From assembly GCF_000308375.1 (NCBI RefSeq), contig NZ_BAFQ01000110.1:1-37896 (forward strand): a DNA stretch of 37,896 nucleotides. Direction: 5' to 3'. Position 1 is the stretch's first letter, and each line of letters starts with the position of its first letter. The position numbers were made by a program, and so were the translations under genes. The notes under the pieces are model-generated. The model saw nothing but the letters and a program-made list of their open reading frames with translations, did not search any database and was not told the DNA's origin. Of this stretch, positions 23,515-31,168 are shown piece after piece. Source of the DNA: Nocardia aobensis NBRC 100429 (GTDB taxonomy: Bacteria; Actinomycetota; Actinomycetes; Mycobacteriales; Mycobacteriaceae).

Positions 23515-24711
23515 TCAGGAACCGGTAACCGCTTCCGAGCGGCCGGACGACAACTTGGGGGCGATGGCACTTCGTCCGGCGGCGAGGTTGGCGTCCACCT
23601 CGGCCTGCCAGTTCTGCAGTGCGCGTTCGGTATCGATCTCGAATTCGAATCGGTTGACCATTTCCGGCTTGATGTCCTCGACGTCGACGTAGAACTGCTC
23701 GTACCAGCGGCGCAGCTGATAGACCGGCCCGTCCTCCTCACACAGCAGTGGATTGTCGATGCGCGCCTTGTTCTTCCAGATCTCGACGTCCTGCTCGAAG
23801 CCGATCGCCACGCCCTTGGCGACCGCGGCCGCGATCTGGTCGGCGGCCTCGTCGTCCATTCCGACCGGCTTGCGCACCATCACCCCGTACTGCAATCGGA
23901 ACGAGGTCGGGGTGACGGGGTAGTGGCAGTTGATGAGGTAGATATTCGGATCGCTGTCCGGATCCACACCTCCGCTCCACAATTTGTCCACCATGTAGGA
24001 CGGTCCGTAATACGTTGCGTCCGACTGGCTTTCGAGACTGTAGTTGGTACTCTGACTGACTCCGACGGCATCGGCGCGGGGCCGTGACCGCATCAGCTGG
24101 TTCGCGGTGTGTCCCTCGAACACGTTGCGGAAATACGTCGGCATGCCGTAGTGGACGTAGAAGAAATGAGCCATGTCGACGACGTTGTCGACGATCTCGC
24201 GGCAGTGCGAGCCTTCTACGTCCACGTGGTTCCAGACCCAGTCCGTCCAGCCCGGATCGCCATAGGTCGGCACCTGCGGCACCTCGAGCTCGGCGGGCGG
24301 TGTGCGGCCCTGCGGGTCGTGCCAGACGAACAGCTGGCCGCTGATCTCCCTGGTCGTCCACGCCTTGGTCCGCGCCAGCGGCGGTACCCGCCGCGCATAG
24401 GGAATGCCCGCGCACTTGCCGTCGCCGCGCCAGCGCCAGTCGTGGAACGGACAGGCGATGTCATTCCCCTTCACCGTGCCCTGGGCCAGATTTCCACCCA
24501 TGTGCGGGCAGAAGGCGTTGAGCACGTTGAGTTTTCCATCCTCACCGCGGAATACGACCAGTTCGGTACCGAAGGCCGAGACCTGGCGCGGCTGCCCGTC
24601 GTCGAAGTGGCGGACCAGACCCAGACAGTGCCAGCCGCGAGCGAATCGCTGCGGCGGTACACCGCTGTCGATGACGCGGATCTTGTCTTTGGCGTCGGTC
24701 GCGGAATTCAC
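23515..24711 (-). CDS. kshA: 3-ketosteroid 9alpha-hydroxylase, oxygenase component
   Basis: This 398-residue Rieske oxygenase has 2Fe-2S ligands C68-P-H70 and C87-P-F-H90, and NVVDMAHFFYVH with mononuclear-iron ligands H182 and H187. The C-terminal half (IGFEQDVEIWKNKARIDNPLLCEEDGP) is characteristic of KshA. It receives electrons from KshB and hydroxylates C9, which triggers ring-B opening in 1,4-diene-3-ones. The start is GTG, with AGGAGG four bases upstream. It heads the kshA-hsaA-hsaC operon behind a regulon promoter. It is the only intact copy in the window; the copy at 9396 is frameshifted. Confidence 0.93.
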   Translation of the reverse strand: MNSATDAKDKIRVIDSGVPPQRFARGWHCLGLVRHFDDGQPRQVSAFGTELVVFRGEDGKLNVLNAFCPHMGGNLAQGTVKGNDIACPFHDWRWRGDGKCAGIPYARRVPPLARTKAWTTREISGQLFVWHDPQGRTPPAELEVPQVPTYGDPGWTDWVWNHVDVEGSHCREIVDNVVDMAHFFYVHYGMPTYFRNVFEGHTANQLMRSRPRADAVGVSQSTNYSLESQSDATYYGPSYMVDKLWSGGVDPDSDPNIYLINCHYPVTPTSFRLQYGVMVRKPVGMDDEAADQIAAAVAKGVAIGFEQDVEIWKNKARIDNPLLCEEDGPVYQLRRWYEQFYVDVEDIKPEMVNRFEFEIDTERALQNWQAEVDANLAAGRSAIAPKLSSGRSEAVTGS

Positions 24712-24762
24712 GATACCTCCTGGTCAGACGGTTGCGATCAGGCAACCTTTCGCGGTGGGATC

Positions 24763-24813
24763 AGCGTCGCAGGCGGCGGCAATGGTGTGACGTGGGTCTC
24801 CTGCTGAATGGGA
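24763..24813 (-). promoter_or_regulatory. Cluster palindrome plus weak -10 for kshA-hsaA-hsaC
   Basis: The forward strand at 24799-24813 reads TCCTGCTGAATGGGA (centre 24806). The minus-strand hexamer GACGCT begins at 24768, 38 bp away; only the first base departs from TANNNT. The leader is about 45 nt. Confidence 0.55.
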
Positions 24814-24861
24814 CGGTTTTTGCCTCGATCCGTCGACGACGCGGAGCCGGCCCGCCTCCGG

Positions 24862-25944
24862 TCAGTATTCGATCGAAATTTCGTCGCTCACCGGTTCGGC
24901 CTGGCACGCCAGGATGTAGCCATCGGCGAGGTCGTCGTCGGTCAGAATCTCGTTGTGCGCCAGGTTCACCCGACCCTCGGTCAGTGAACAGACGCAGGCG
25001 CTGCACGCCCCCTCGCGGCACGAATACGGCGCCTCGATCCCGGCCGCGAGCAAGGCGTCCAGGAGTGTGCGCCCGGCCCTCCACGGCACCTCATGGTCGG
25101 CACCGTCGATCGACACACGCACCTCACAGACGACCTCACCGGAGCCGGCCGACTCGTCCCGAACATCGGCCGCGAAGGGGTCGCGCTGCAGGGACAGGAA
25201 GCGCTCGGAGTGCACGCGCGCGGCAGGGAATCCCGCTTCCGTGCATACGTCGGCGGCGAGGTCCATCAGCGGTGTCGGGCCGCAGATGTAGACCGACCGG
25301 TCGCGCAGCGGGCGCAGCAGTATCGACAACGCCCGGCGACTCGGGTAGCCCTGCACCGACTCCAATATGTGGATCACCGAAAACCGTTCGGGGAAAAGGC
25401 TTTCCAGCTCGCGCAGTTCCGCCGCGAAGATGACCGAATCCTGGTCGCGGTTGGCGTAGACGAGGACCACGTCACCCGCACCTCCGACCAGGATCGATTT
25501 CGCGATCGCGATGACCGGCGTGATCCCGCTGCCGCCCGCCACCAGGACCACGGACTCGTCGAAGGAGGCCGGTACGAAAGTACCGGCCGGCGGCAGCACC
25601 TCCAGTTCGTCACCGATGCGCACCGTGTCACAGAGCCAATTCGACCCGTGGCCACCCACGACCCGTTTGACGGTGAACTTCATCGCCGAGTCGGTATGCG
25701 GCGAACTCGACAGGGAATAGCACCGCGCCGAGCCGGTACCGACATCGGGAATCCGGACGGTGAGAAATTGCCCCGGGCGGTAGTTCGTTGTCATCGTGCC
25801 GGCCAGCGGTTCGACGACGAACGAACGCGCGTCGACGGTCTCTTCGACGATCCCGGCGATCCGGACCCGGGCGGTGCGAGTTTCCGCCGCAGCTTCCGCC
25901 GCATCGGCGCGGGACGCCGGATCGGTACTCGTCTGCGTGGACAT
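24862..25944 (-). CDS. kshB: 3-ketosteroid 9alpha-hydroxylase reductase component
   Basis: This 360-residue FNR-type reductase has the FAD motif RCYSLSSSP near residue 75, the NAD(P)H-binding AGGSGITPV and YANRD segments, ICGPTPLM, and a C-terminal plant-type 2Fe-2S domain with CREGACSACVC and a fourth Cys in ILACQA. This order (FAD, NAD, ferredoxin) and size are those of KshB/PaaE-like reductases. It passes electrons from NADH to KshA. The start is set by AGGAG five bases before ATG 25944. An N-terminal stretch of about 25 Ala/Thr-rich residues precedes the conserved core. It is transcribed from its own promoter, divergent from the IclR gene. Confidence 0.92.
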   Translation of the reverse strand: MSTQTSTDPASRADAAEAAAETRTARVRIAGIVEETVDARSFVVEPLAGTMTTNYRPGQFLTVRIPDVGTGSARCYSLSSSPHTDSAMKFTVKRVVGGHGSNWLCDTVRIGDELEVLPPAGTFVPASFDESVVLVAGGSGITPVIAIAKSILVGGAGDVVLVYANRDQDSVIFAAELRELESLFPERFSVIHILESVQGYPSRRALSILLRPLRDRSVYICGPTPLMDLAADVCTEAGFPAARVHSERFLSLQRDPFAADVRDESAGSGEVVCEVRVSIDGADHEVPWRAGRTLLDALLAAGIEAPYSCREGACSACVCSLTEGRVNLAHNEILTDDDLADGYILACQAEPVSDEISIEY

Positions 25945-26002
25945 TCGCACTCCTGGGTTGTGGTCAGCACTACGCGCCCGGGTCCGAGACCTGGGCCACG
26001 GA

Positions 26003-26053
26003 AGGCTATGCCGCGAAAATCGTCAGAAAGACGCGATTTCTCGCTCATCGGGA
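26003..26053 (-). promoter_or_regulatory. Cluster palindrome plus -10 for kshB
   Basis: The forward strand at 26039-26053 reads TCTCGCTCATCGGGA (centre 26046). The minus-strand -10 TAGCCT begins at 26008, exactly 38 bp away. The site lies in the kshB-iclR divergent region, where many IclR-family regulators have their sites. Confidence 0.7.
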
Positions 26054-26120
26054 AGGTGGTTCGATGCCGATCCCGTATCCGTGCGATCGTCGGGCCCGCG
26101 CTCGTCATGGGCCGTTCGAC

Positions 26121-26144
26121 GTGCACATGCACGTGGTAGTACCG
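26121..26144 (+). promoter_or_regulatory. Putative iclR promoter with inverted repeat
   Basis: TACCGT at 26139-26144 fits a -10 for the IclR gene. Just upstream lies GTGCA-CA-TGCAC (26121-26132), an inverted repeat unlike the cluster palindrome. It may be an autoregulatory site. Confidence 0.35.
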
Positions 26145-26182
26145 TGGCGAGCATCGCAGCGACGTGGCTGTTGGGAGGTCTG

Positions 26183-26983
26183 GTGAGAACAACAAGCACT
26201 GCCGGGGTCCCGGTGTCAGTGGTCGAGCGGGTAGCGTTGGTGCTGGAAACTTTCAATGGAGCAGGGCCGCTGACCCTGTCCCAGGTGACCTCCCGCACCG
26301 GTCTGCCCCGATCATCGGTGCACCGGCTGCTCGAACAGCTCGCGAGCGCGGGCTGGCTCGCGCGCTCACCCGAACAAACCTACGAACTCGGGGTCAAAGC
26401 CTACGAAATGGGACAGGCGGCCCTGAATCAGAATCGTCTGCTGCAAGGGGCACGCCCGGTGATGCAGGCGTTCGCTCAGCAGACCGGGTTCACCATTCAG
26501 CTGGGCGTAGTCGACCATGGTGACACCGTCTACCTCGACAAAGTCAACGGACGCGCGTCCGGGCCCACCCCGACCGCCGTGGGACAGCGGGTGCCCGCCC
26601 ACCTGACCGCGGTGGGCAAGGTACAGATCGCATTCGGCGAGACGACGAACAATCCCCACATCGCGCAAACCCTGCAGCACACGTCTAGCGGTGAACTCGT
26701 ACGGCGTACCGCGCAGAGCATCACCTCCGACGCCCGGCTGAAGGAGGAACTTGCCGCCATCCGCGAGCGCGGTGCCGCGTTCGATCGTGGAGAAGCTTTC
26801 GCGGGGCTCGGCTGCGTGGGGGTATCCATCGGCCCGGCCGACCATATCTACGGCAACCTCGCCGGGATCTCCGTCTGTGCGTCGGTGACCGCGCTCGACT
26901 ACCGCAAGCTGGTCGGTCCGGTCCGGGTAGCAGCGCGTGAGATTTGGGACCGCTGCGTCGCCGCCGACCTGGCGTCGCACTGA
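26183..26983 (+). CDS. IclR-family transcriptional regulator
   Basis: This 266-residue protein has an N-terminal winged helix-turn-helix (LTLSQVTSRTGLPRSSVHRLLEQLASAGWL, about 30-60) and a C-terminal IclR effector domain (VPAHLTAVGKVQIAF, IRERGAAFDRGEAFAGLGCVGVSIG). IclR proteins bind palindromes of about 15-17 bp and act as repressors or activators of aromatic and other catabolic genes; the effector domain binds a small pathway compound. GTG at 26183 is preferred because GGGAGG precedes it. It is divergent from kshB, whose promoter bears the cluster palindrome. It is the best local candidate for the regulator of the 13-promoter regulon, but direct evidence is lacking. Confidence 0.9.
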   Translation: MRTTSTAGVPVSVVERVALVLETFNGAGPLTLSQVTSRTGLPRSSVHRLLEQLASAGWLARSPEQTYELGVKAYEMGQAALNQNRLLQGARPVMQAFAQQTGFTIQLGVVDHGDTVYLDKVNGRASGPTPTAVGQRVPAHLTAVGKVQIAFGETTNNPHIAQTLQHTSSGELVRRTAQSITSDARLKEELAAIRERGAAFDRGEAFAGLGCVGVSIGPADHIYGNLAGISVCASVTALDYRKLVGPVRVAAREIWDRCVAADLASH

Positions 26984-26999
26984 GGCACGATCACCGGAA

Positions 27000-27415
27000 C
27001 GGCAGCAGACAATCGAATTCGACGCGAAGCAGAGCGCCGATCTCGGCGACAGCCAGCATCGCACGGGCCGAGTTCTCCGGCCGCATCAAGACCCGTGGAG
27101 CACTCCCGGATACCGCGTGACCGTGGTCTGGACGCGAGCATCGCGGGACCGGGACGCATAGCGCTCGCCCCGGTCCCGGATGGGGTCACACTCGGCATCG
27201 ACACGATCGACGCGGCGCCCAGGTCTCGATCCAGCCCCGGATACAACAGAACTTGGGCCAGTAACGCCGGGCCGCCGCGGTCGCGGGCCAGCAACGCGAC
27301 TCCGGCCGCAAGCCCCCGCCCGCGCTGTCGCCGAGCACCGCCGGCCGACGCGCGTCGACACCCAAAGGCGTCGGCGCCGGCGGCCACCCCGGAAATGGCG
27401 AGCTCCCGCCACTGG
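27000..27415 (-). pseudogene. HSL-type esterase, degenerate 3' half
   Basis: Directly after the KstD-like stop, pieces of an alpha/beta-hydrolase appear in changing frames: WRELAISGVAAGADAFG, then VDARRPAVLGDSAGGGL (nucleophile elbow), then AAGVALLARDRGGPALLAQVLLYPGLD, then AECDPIRDRGERYASR...VTRYPGVLHG (catalytic Asp and His region), then a tail resembling MRPENSARAMLAVAEIGALLRVEFD. The part before the elbow, including HGGG, is gone, and there is an internal deletion between the LLYPGLD and ECDP blocks. Several frameshifts make it non-functional. It was probably the last gene of the 30233 operon and is paralogous to the intact esterases at 18486 and 35404. Confidence 0.8.
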
Positions 27416-28981
27416 TCAGGAAGCGGTCAACTCCGCGCCGTCGAGCCGGTCGGCCATATCGGCCACGGCACGATAGGCCATGACCATGCCAGAGCCCAGC
27501 GGCACGCCCGGCCCCGGATAGACCAGCCCGGCCACCGAGGCAGCGGAGTTTCCCGCGGCATACAGGCCTGGGACGACCGACCCGTCCGGGCGCTCGACAG
27601 CACCTTCCGTGGTGATGACCGCTCCGCCCTTGGTGCCGAGGTCGCCCAGCACCAGGCGGACCGCGTGCAGCTGGGATCCGTCGAGCGGGCGCAGGCACGG
27701 TTCCGGTGTTGTCGCGCCGACGAAGAACCGGCCGAACGGATCTTCGCCGCGGCTGAAATCTTCGTCCCGGCCACGTTCGGCGAACTCGTTGAACCGGCGC
27801 ACCGTGGACGCCAACGCCGCGGAATCCACGCCGATGGCAGCGGCGAGTTCGGCGATGTCGCCGGCCGTGTGCCACAGTCCCGCGGCCGTCAGCTCCTCTC
27901 GGCCGGGGGCCGGCACACAGATGGCGGGCAGGTCGTCGCCGAAGCTGTTGTCGAACACGAACCAGAACGCGTCGCCGTGCCCGAGTTGCATCCGCTCGCG
28001 CATCGCCCGGCCCATCCGGTCGTACGGAAGCATCTCGTTCGCGAAGCGCTGCGCGGTGCTGTCGACGATGATTCCGGCCCGCACTCCGAGGGTGAACGCA
28101 GCGTGCCCGTTGGGGAACAACGTGGCCGGACACCACCATGATTGATCCAGCAGATCTGTTGCGGCACTAACGGATTCGGCGAGCGTGAGCGCATCTCCGG
28201 AACCGGTGTCGGGGTGCGAGGAACTCCAGTCAGCAGTCGGCATGTCCTGCCACTTCGCCCGCAAATGCGGTGCACGCTCGAAACCGCCGGCGGCCAACAG
28301 CACCCCGGCCCGCGCCTGAATACGACTCCGGTCGCCGTCCGGGCCGGTCACGATGACGCCGGCGACCCGACCGTCCTCATCCTGGACCAGAGCAGTGACA
28401 GGGGTCGACAACCTCAGCTCGGCGCGGCCGGAGGCGTCCAGGGCAAGAATCATTCGGGCGATCCAGGCCTGGCCGCCGTCGAGCATCGACCGATCGATGT
28501 CGATCCCGAACTGGTCGGCAGGCACCATCGGCCGGATGTCGTCGAGCCGGTCGCCGACCTCCTCCGCCGAGATCGGATGCGCGAAAATGCTGCGCCCATT
28601 GCCACTTCGACCTGGTGCGTCGAAGTAGTCGGGGAATGGGCGATGCTCGAGCGGGATCCCAACGGTGTTCTCCAGAAAATCGGCGACGGTCGGGCCGGTC
28701 TCCAGAAACGCGCGCTGCACTTCCGAGCGGGTGCGGTCACCGACCAGTGCCGAGAAGTACGTCAGGCCCTTCTCGACGGAATCGTCCACTCCCTGCCGTT
28801 CCAACACGTGGTTGCCCGGAAGCCACACGCTCCCACCGGAATACGCGGAGGTGCCTCCGAAGCGGTCGGTCTTCTCGATCACACACACCGACATCCCACG
28901 GTGCGTCGCGGCCAAGGCGCCCGCCAACGCGGCGCCACCCGATCCCACAACCACAACGTCATAGGTACTGCCCCAACTCAT
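27416..28981 (-). CDS. KstD-family 3-ketosteroid dehydrogenase-like flavoprotein
   Basis: This 521-residue FAD_binding_2 protein has VVVVGSGGAALAGALAA, KTDRFGGTSAYSGGSVW, an FPDYFDAPG segment at the position of the KstD GYSDYxPE loop, RFANEMLPYDRM, and the C-terminal YAAGNSAASVAGLVYPGPGVPLG. The Tyr-Pro-Gly-Pro-Gly motif holds the Tyr/Gly pair required in Delta1-dehydrogenases. The loop changes compared with the KstD at 10750 suggest a different substrate or double-bond position. ATG 28981 has a GGAG ribosome site about 12 bp upstream. Its regulon promoter lies inside the end of the VOC gene upstream. Confidence 0.85.
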   Translation of the reverse strand: MSWGSTYDVVVVGSGGAALAGALAATHRGMSVCVIEKTDRFGGTSAYSGGSVWLPGNHVLERQGVDDSVEKGLTYFSALVGDRTRSEVQRAFLETGPTVADFLENTVGIPLEHRPFPDYFDAPGRSGNGRSIFAHPISAEEVGDRLDDIRPMVPADQFGIDIDRSMLDGGQAWIARMILALDASGRAELRLSTPVTALVQDEDGRVAGVIVTGPDGDRSRIQARAGVLLAAGGFERAPHLRAKWQDMPTADWSSSHPDTGSGDALTLAESVSAATDLLDQSWWCPATLFPNGHAAFTLGVRAGIIVDSTAQRFANEMLPYDRMGRAMRERMQLGHGDAFWFVFDNSFGDDLPAICVPAPGREELTAAGLWHTAGDIAELAAAIGVDSAALASTVRRFNEFAERGRDEDFSRGEDPFGRFFVGATTPEPCLRPLDGSQLHAVRLVLGDLGTKGGAVITTEGAVERPDGSVVPGLYAAGNSAASVAGLVYPGPGVPLGSGMVMAYRAVADMADRLDGAELTAS

Positions 28982-29025
28982 CGTCACCTGCACTCCATCT
29001 CTCCGGTCCGGGCGTGACCGGCGCC

Positions 29026-29076
29026 ACGCTAGAGGGCGTGCGGAACCGTCACGCCCGGTCTTCCCGCTCAGCGGTC
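29026..29076 (-). promoter_or_regulatory. Cluster palindrome plus -10 for the KstD-like gene
   Basis: The forward strand at 29062-29076 reads TCCCGCTCAGCGGTC (centre 29069), overlapping the last codons and stop of the VOC gene. The minus-strand -10 TAGCGT begins at 29031, exactly 38 bp away. The leader is 38 nt. Confidence 0.75.
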
Positions 29077-29478
29077 GGATGTTTTCCCGGTCGGGCTGAC
29101 GACCTCGACGAGGTAGCCGTCGGGGTCGCGGACCTTGCCGATCGTGCGTCCGCCGAATCGAGCCAGAGTTGTCGCCGGCATCTCCTCGGCGCCGCCGTGG
29201 GCGCACGCCGCCCTCAGCACCCCCGCGACGTCCTCGGTGTTCACCACGAGCTTCGTGAACATCGTGCCGTGGTCGGGTGCCACGGGATTACCGTGCGGGG
29301 CAATGAGTTCGACCCCTGCGGTTCCGGCCCGCAGAATCACCGCGTCGAAGGTGTCGGTGGAAAACGACGTCTCTTCGACGAACCCACACGCGGTGTAGAA
29401 CTGCGCGGACCGAGCAAGATCGATCACGCGGATCGCGGTGAGCGAGAGAGTCACAGGAGCCGTGGGCGTGCCGCTCAT
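29068..29478 (-). CDS. VOC (glyoxalase-fold) protein
   Basis: This 136-residue VOC-superfamily protein has an N-terminal module LSLTAIRVIDLARSAQFYTACGF and a C-terminal GKVRDPDGYLVEVVSP, the classical end strand with a metal-ligand glutamate. The ATG overlaps the SDR stop as ATGA, so the two are translationally coupled. Its role may be isomerisation, ring cleavage or ligand binding; the substrate is not evident. The end of the gene doubles as operator for the next transcription unit. Confidence 0.85.
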   Translation of the reverse strand: MSGTPTAPVTLSLTAIRVIDLARSAQFYTACGFVEETSFSTDTFDAVILRAGTAGVELIAPHGNPVAPDHGTMFTKLVVNTEDVAGVLRAACAHGGAEEMPATTLARFGGRTIGKVRDPDGYLVEVVSPTGKTSDR

Positions 29479-30233
29479 CGAGTCTGTGACCCGCCGTTGA
29501 AGTCCAGGGTCTGTCCGGTCATGCCCCCGGCCTCGTTCGACGCGAGGTACGCACAGAACGCGCCGACCTCGATGGGGTCGCCGAGGCGTCCGATCGGAAT
29601 GCCGGCGATCAGTCGCTCCAGGTACTCGGGCGCCATTTTCTCGACCAGGTTGGCCTGCAGGCCGAGCGCGACGATATTGGCCGTGACGCCGTACTGCCCG
29701 GTCTCGGCGGCGAGATGGCGGATGAATCCTTCGATACCGCTTTTGCCGGTCGCGTACATGGAGACGTTGATGTTCTGGCCGGTACGCGCACTGCCCGACG
29801 AAATCTGCACGATGCGGCCCCAGCCCGCATCGCACATCCCGTCGATCACCGCTTTGATGCAGTTCATCGCGCCGTAGATGTTGAGCTCGATCGAAGGCGG
29901 CCACTGGTCCGGGGTCAGCTCCCGAAACGGCTTGGCGACCCGTTTCTCGGCGATCCCGGCATTGTTGACCAGGATGTTCACGTGCCCGCCCAGCTCGGCC
30001 TCGGCCGAGCGCACGGCGTCGACCGTCGCCTGATAGTCGGTGACATCGAATGCCCTGGCGATCGCCTTGTTGCCCTCCTCGGCGATGGCCGCGGCCACCC
30101 TCTCCGCGCGCTCGGCGTGCAGATCGTTCACCACGACCGTCGCCCCCTGACGCGCGAGCACCGTCGCGATTCCCTCCCCGACGCTTTGTCCCGCCCCGCT
30201 CACCAGGGCGATTCGCCCATCCAACTCGAACAC
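29475..30233 (-). CDS. Short-chain dehydrogenase/reductase
   Basis: This 252-residue classical SDR has SGAGQSVGEGIA (glycine-rich cofactor loop with an unusual QSV), an Asp after beta2 (VVNDLHAE) for NAD(H), NNAGIA, catalytic Ser in QISSGSA, YATGK and the C-terminal MTGQTLDFNGG typical of 3-oxoacyl-ACP reductase/hydroxyacyl dehydrogenase-like members. The GTG start follows AAAGGTGA. It is divergent from the CoA-dependent operon at 30368, and the 134-bp gap carries the TTGGATCCAA operator, so it may be partly controlled by the GntR protein. Confidence 0.88.
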   Translation of the reverse strand: MFELDGRIALVSGAGQSVGEGIATVLARQGATVVVNDLHAERAERVAAAIAEEGNKAIARAFDVTDYQATVDAVRSAEAELGGHVNILVNNAGIAEKRVAKPFRELTPDQWPPSIELNIYGAMNCIKAVIDGMCDAGWGRIVQISSGSARTGQNINVSMYATGKSGIEGFIRHLAAETGQYGVTANIVALGLQANLVEKMAPEYLERLIAGIPIGRLGDPIEVGAFCAYLASNEAGGMTGQTLDFNGGSQTR

Positions 30234-30327
30234 GAGTTCACCTTTCGTCGATACCGCCACCACAGCGCAGGGATGGCGACCTGTCCTTTGCACACTCGCC
30301 GAGCGGGGTGCAGATTGTCAATCATTA

Positions 30328-30360
30328 TTGGATCTTATTTTGGATCCAATCTGCTAGCGT
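30328..30360 (+). promoter_or_regulatory. VanR-type GntR operator and leaderless promoter
   Basis: TTGGATC occurs twice 12 bp apart (30328 and 30340), in an AT-rich patch. The second copy completes the perfect palindrome TTGGATCCAA (30340-30349), five bases before the -10 TAGCGT (30355-30360). The ATG at 30368 lies 13 bp from the first base of the -10, so the mRNA is leaderless or nearly so. The palindrome sits where a bound repressor would block RNA polymerase. From memory it equals the core of the VanR (GntR/FCD) operator ATTGGATCCAAT. Confidence 0.7.
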
Positions 30361-30367
30361 GTGCCGC

Positions 30368-31168
30368 ATGACGTCCGACATTCCCGTCAGCGCCCCGTCC
30401 GAACCGCCGGTCCGTACCGAGTTCACCGACGGGGTCGCCACTCTGACCCTGAACAACCCGCGGCGCAAGAATGCGATCAGCCTGGAGATGGCCGCGCTCA
30501 TCGACGACTTCTGCGCCCGCGTGGAAAACGACACCGATATCGGGGCGGTCGTCGTGCGTGCGGCCGGTGCGTATTTCTGTAGCGGTGCCGATACGCGTGA
30601 TCTGGCGGCGTCGTCGGCCGATCCGGCCTCGCCGGAGGCGGTGCGCCGCACCTCGGCGGTCTACGGTTCCTTCGTCCGGGTGGGATCACTGCCGGTTCCT
30701 ACCATCTCGCGGGTAGTCGGCGGCGCCGTCGGCGCGGGCTTGAATCTCGCACTCGCCACCGATCTCATGGCCGTCACCCCGCAGGCCCGGCTCGACAGCG
30801 GTTTCCTGGCCCGCGGAATTCACCCGGGCGGTGGACATCTGGCGTTGCTGGGCCGCGCGGTCGGATGGTCGGGCACCATCGCGCTGGCGGCGTGCGGGCA
30901 CTCGCTCACCGGGACCGAAGCGGTGCAGCGCGGGCTCGCGCACCTGGTGGCGGAGGAAGCCGATCTCGACGCTCGGATCACGGAGCTCACCGGCCCGTCG
31001 GCCGCGGACCCCGAGCTGACTCGGCGCATCATGGCCAGTGCTCGCCTGGAACTCGGGCCGCCCGCGGTGAGCTGGGCCTCGGCGCTGGAAATCGAACGGG
31101 GCGTGCAGATGTGGTCGATGTCGCGCAAGGGCGAAGGAGCCTGGTCGTCGCGGGGACCGGGACGATGA
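30368..31168 (+). CDS. Enoyl-CoA hydratase/isomerase (crotonase family)
   Basis: This 266-residue crotonase-fold protein has the CoA-binding/oxyanion segments KNAISLEMAALID, AYFCSGADTRDLA (first oxyanion loop) and ISRVVGGAVGAGLNLALATDLMAV (second). Catalytic glutamates of classical hydratases are not obvious at the expected places (GIHPGGGH replaces the usual GLxPExG-type segment), so isomerase or another crotonase reaction is possible. It opens a six-gene rightward operon. The start lacks a ribosome site but fits a leaderless transcript. Confidence 0.87.
   Translation: MTSDIPVSAPSEPPVRTEFTDGVATLTLNNPRRKNAISLEMAALIDDFCARVENDTDIGAVVVRAAGAYFCSGADTRDLAASSADPASPEAVRRTSAVYGSFVRVGSLPVPTISRVVGGAVGAGLNLALATDLMAVTPQARLDSGFLARGIHPGGGHLALLGRAVGWSGTIALAACGHSLTGTEAVQRGLAHLVAEEADLDARITELTGPSAADPELTRRIMASARLELGPPAVSWASALEIERGVQMWSMSRKGEGAWSSRGPGR

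Noticed and set aside
30293..30308. CTCGCCGAGCGGGG, a palindrome-like stretch in the 30233/30368 divergent region
   Set aside because: No -10 hexamer lies 37-39 bp away on either strand; the promoter there is better explained by the TTGGATCCAA operator.
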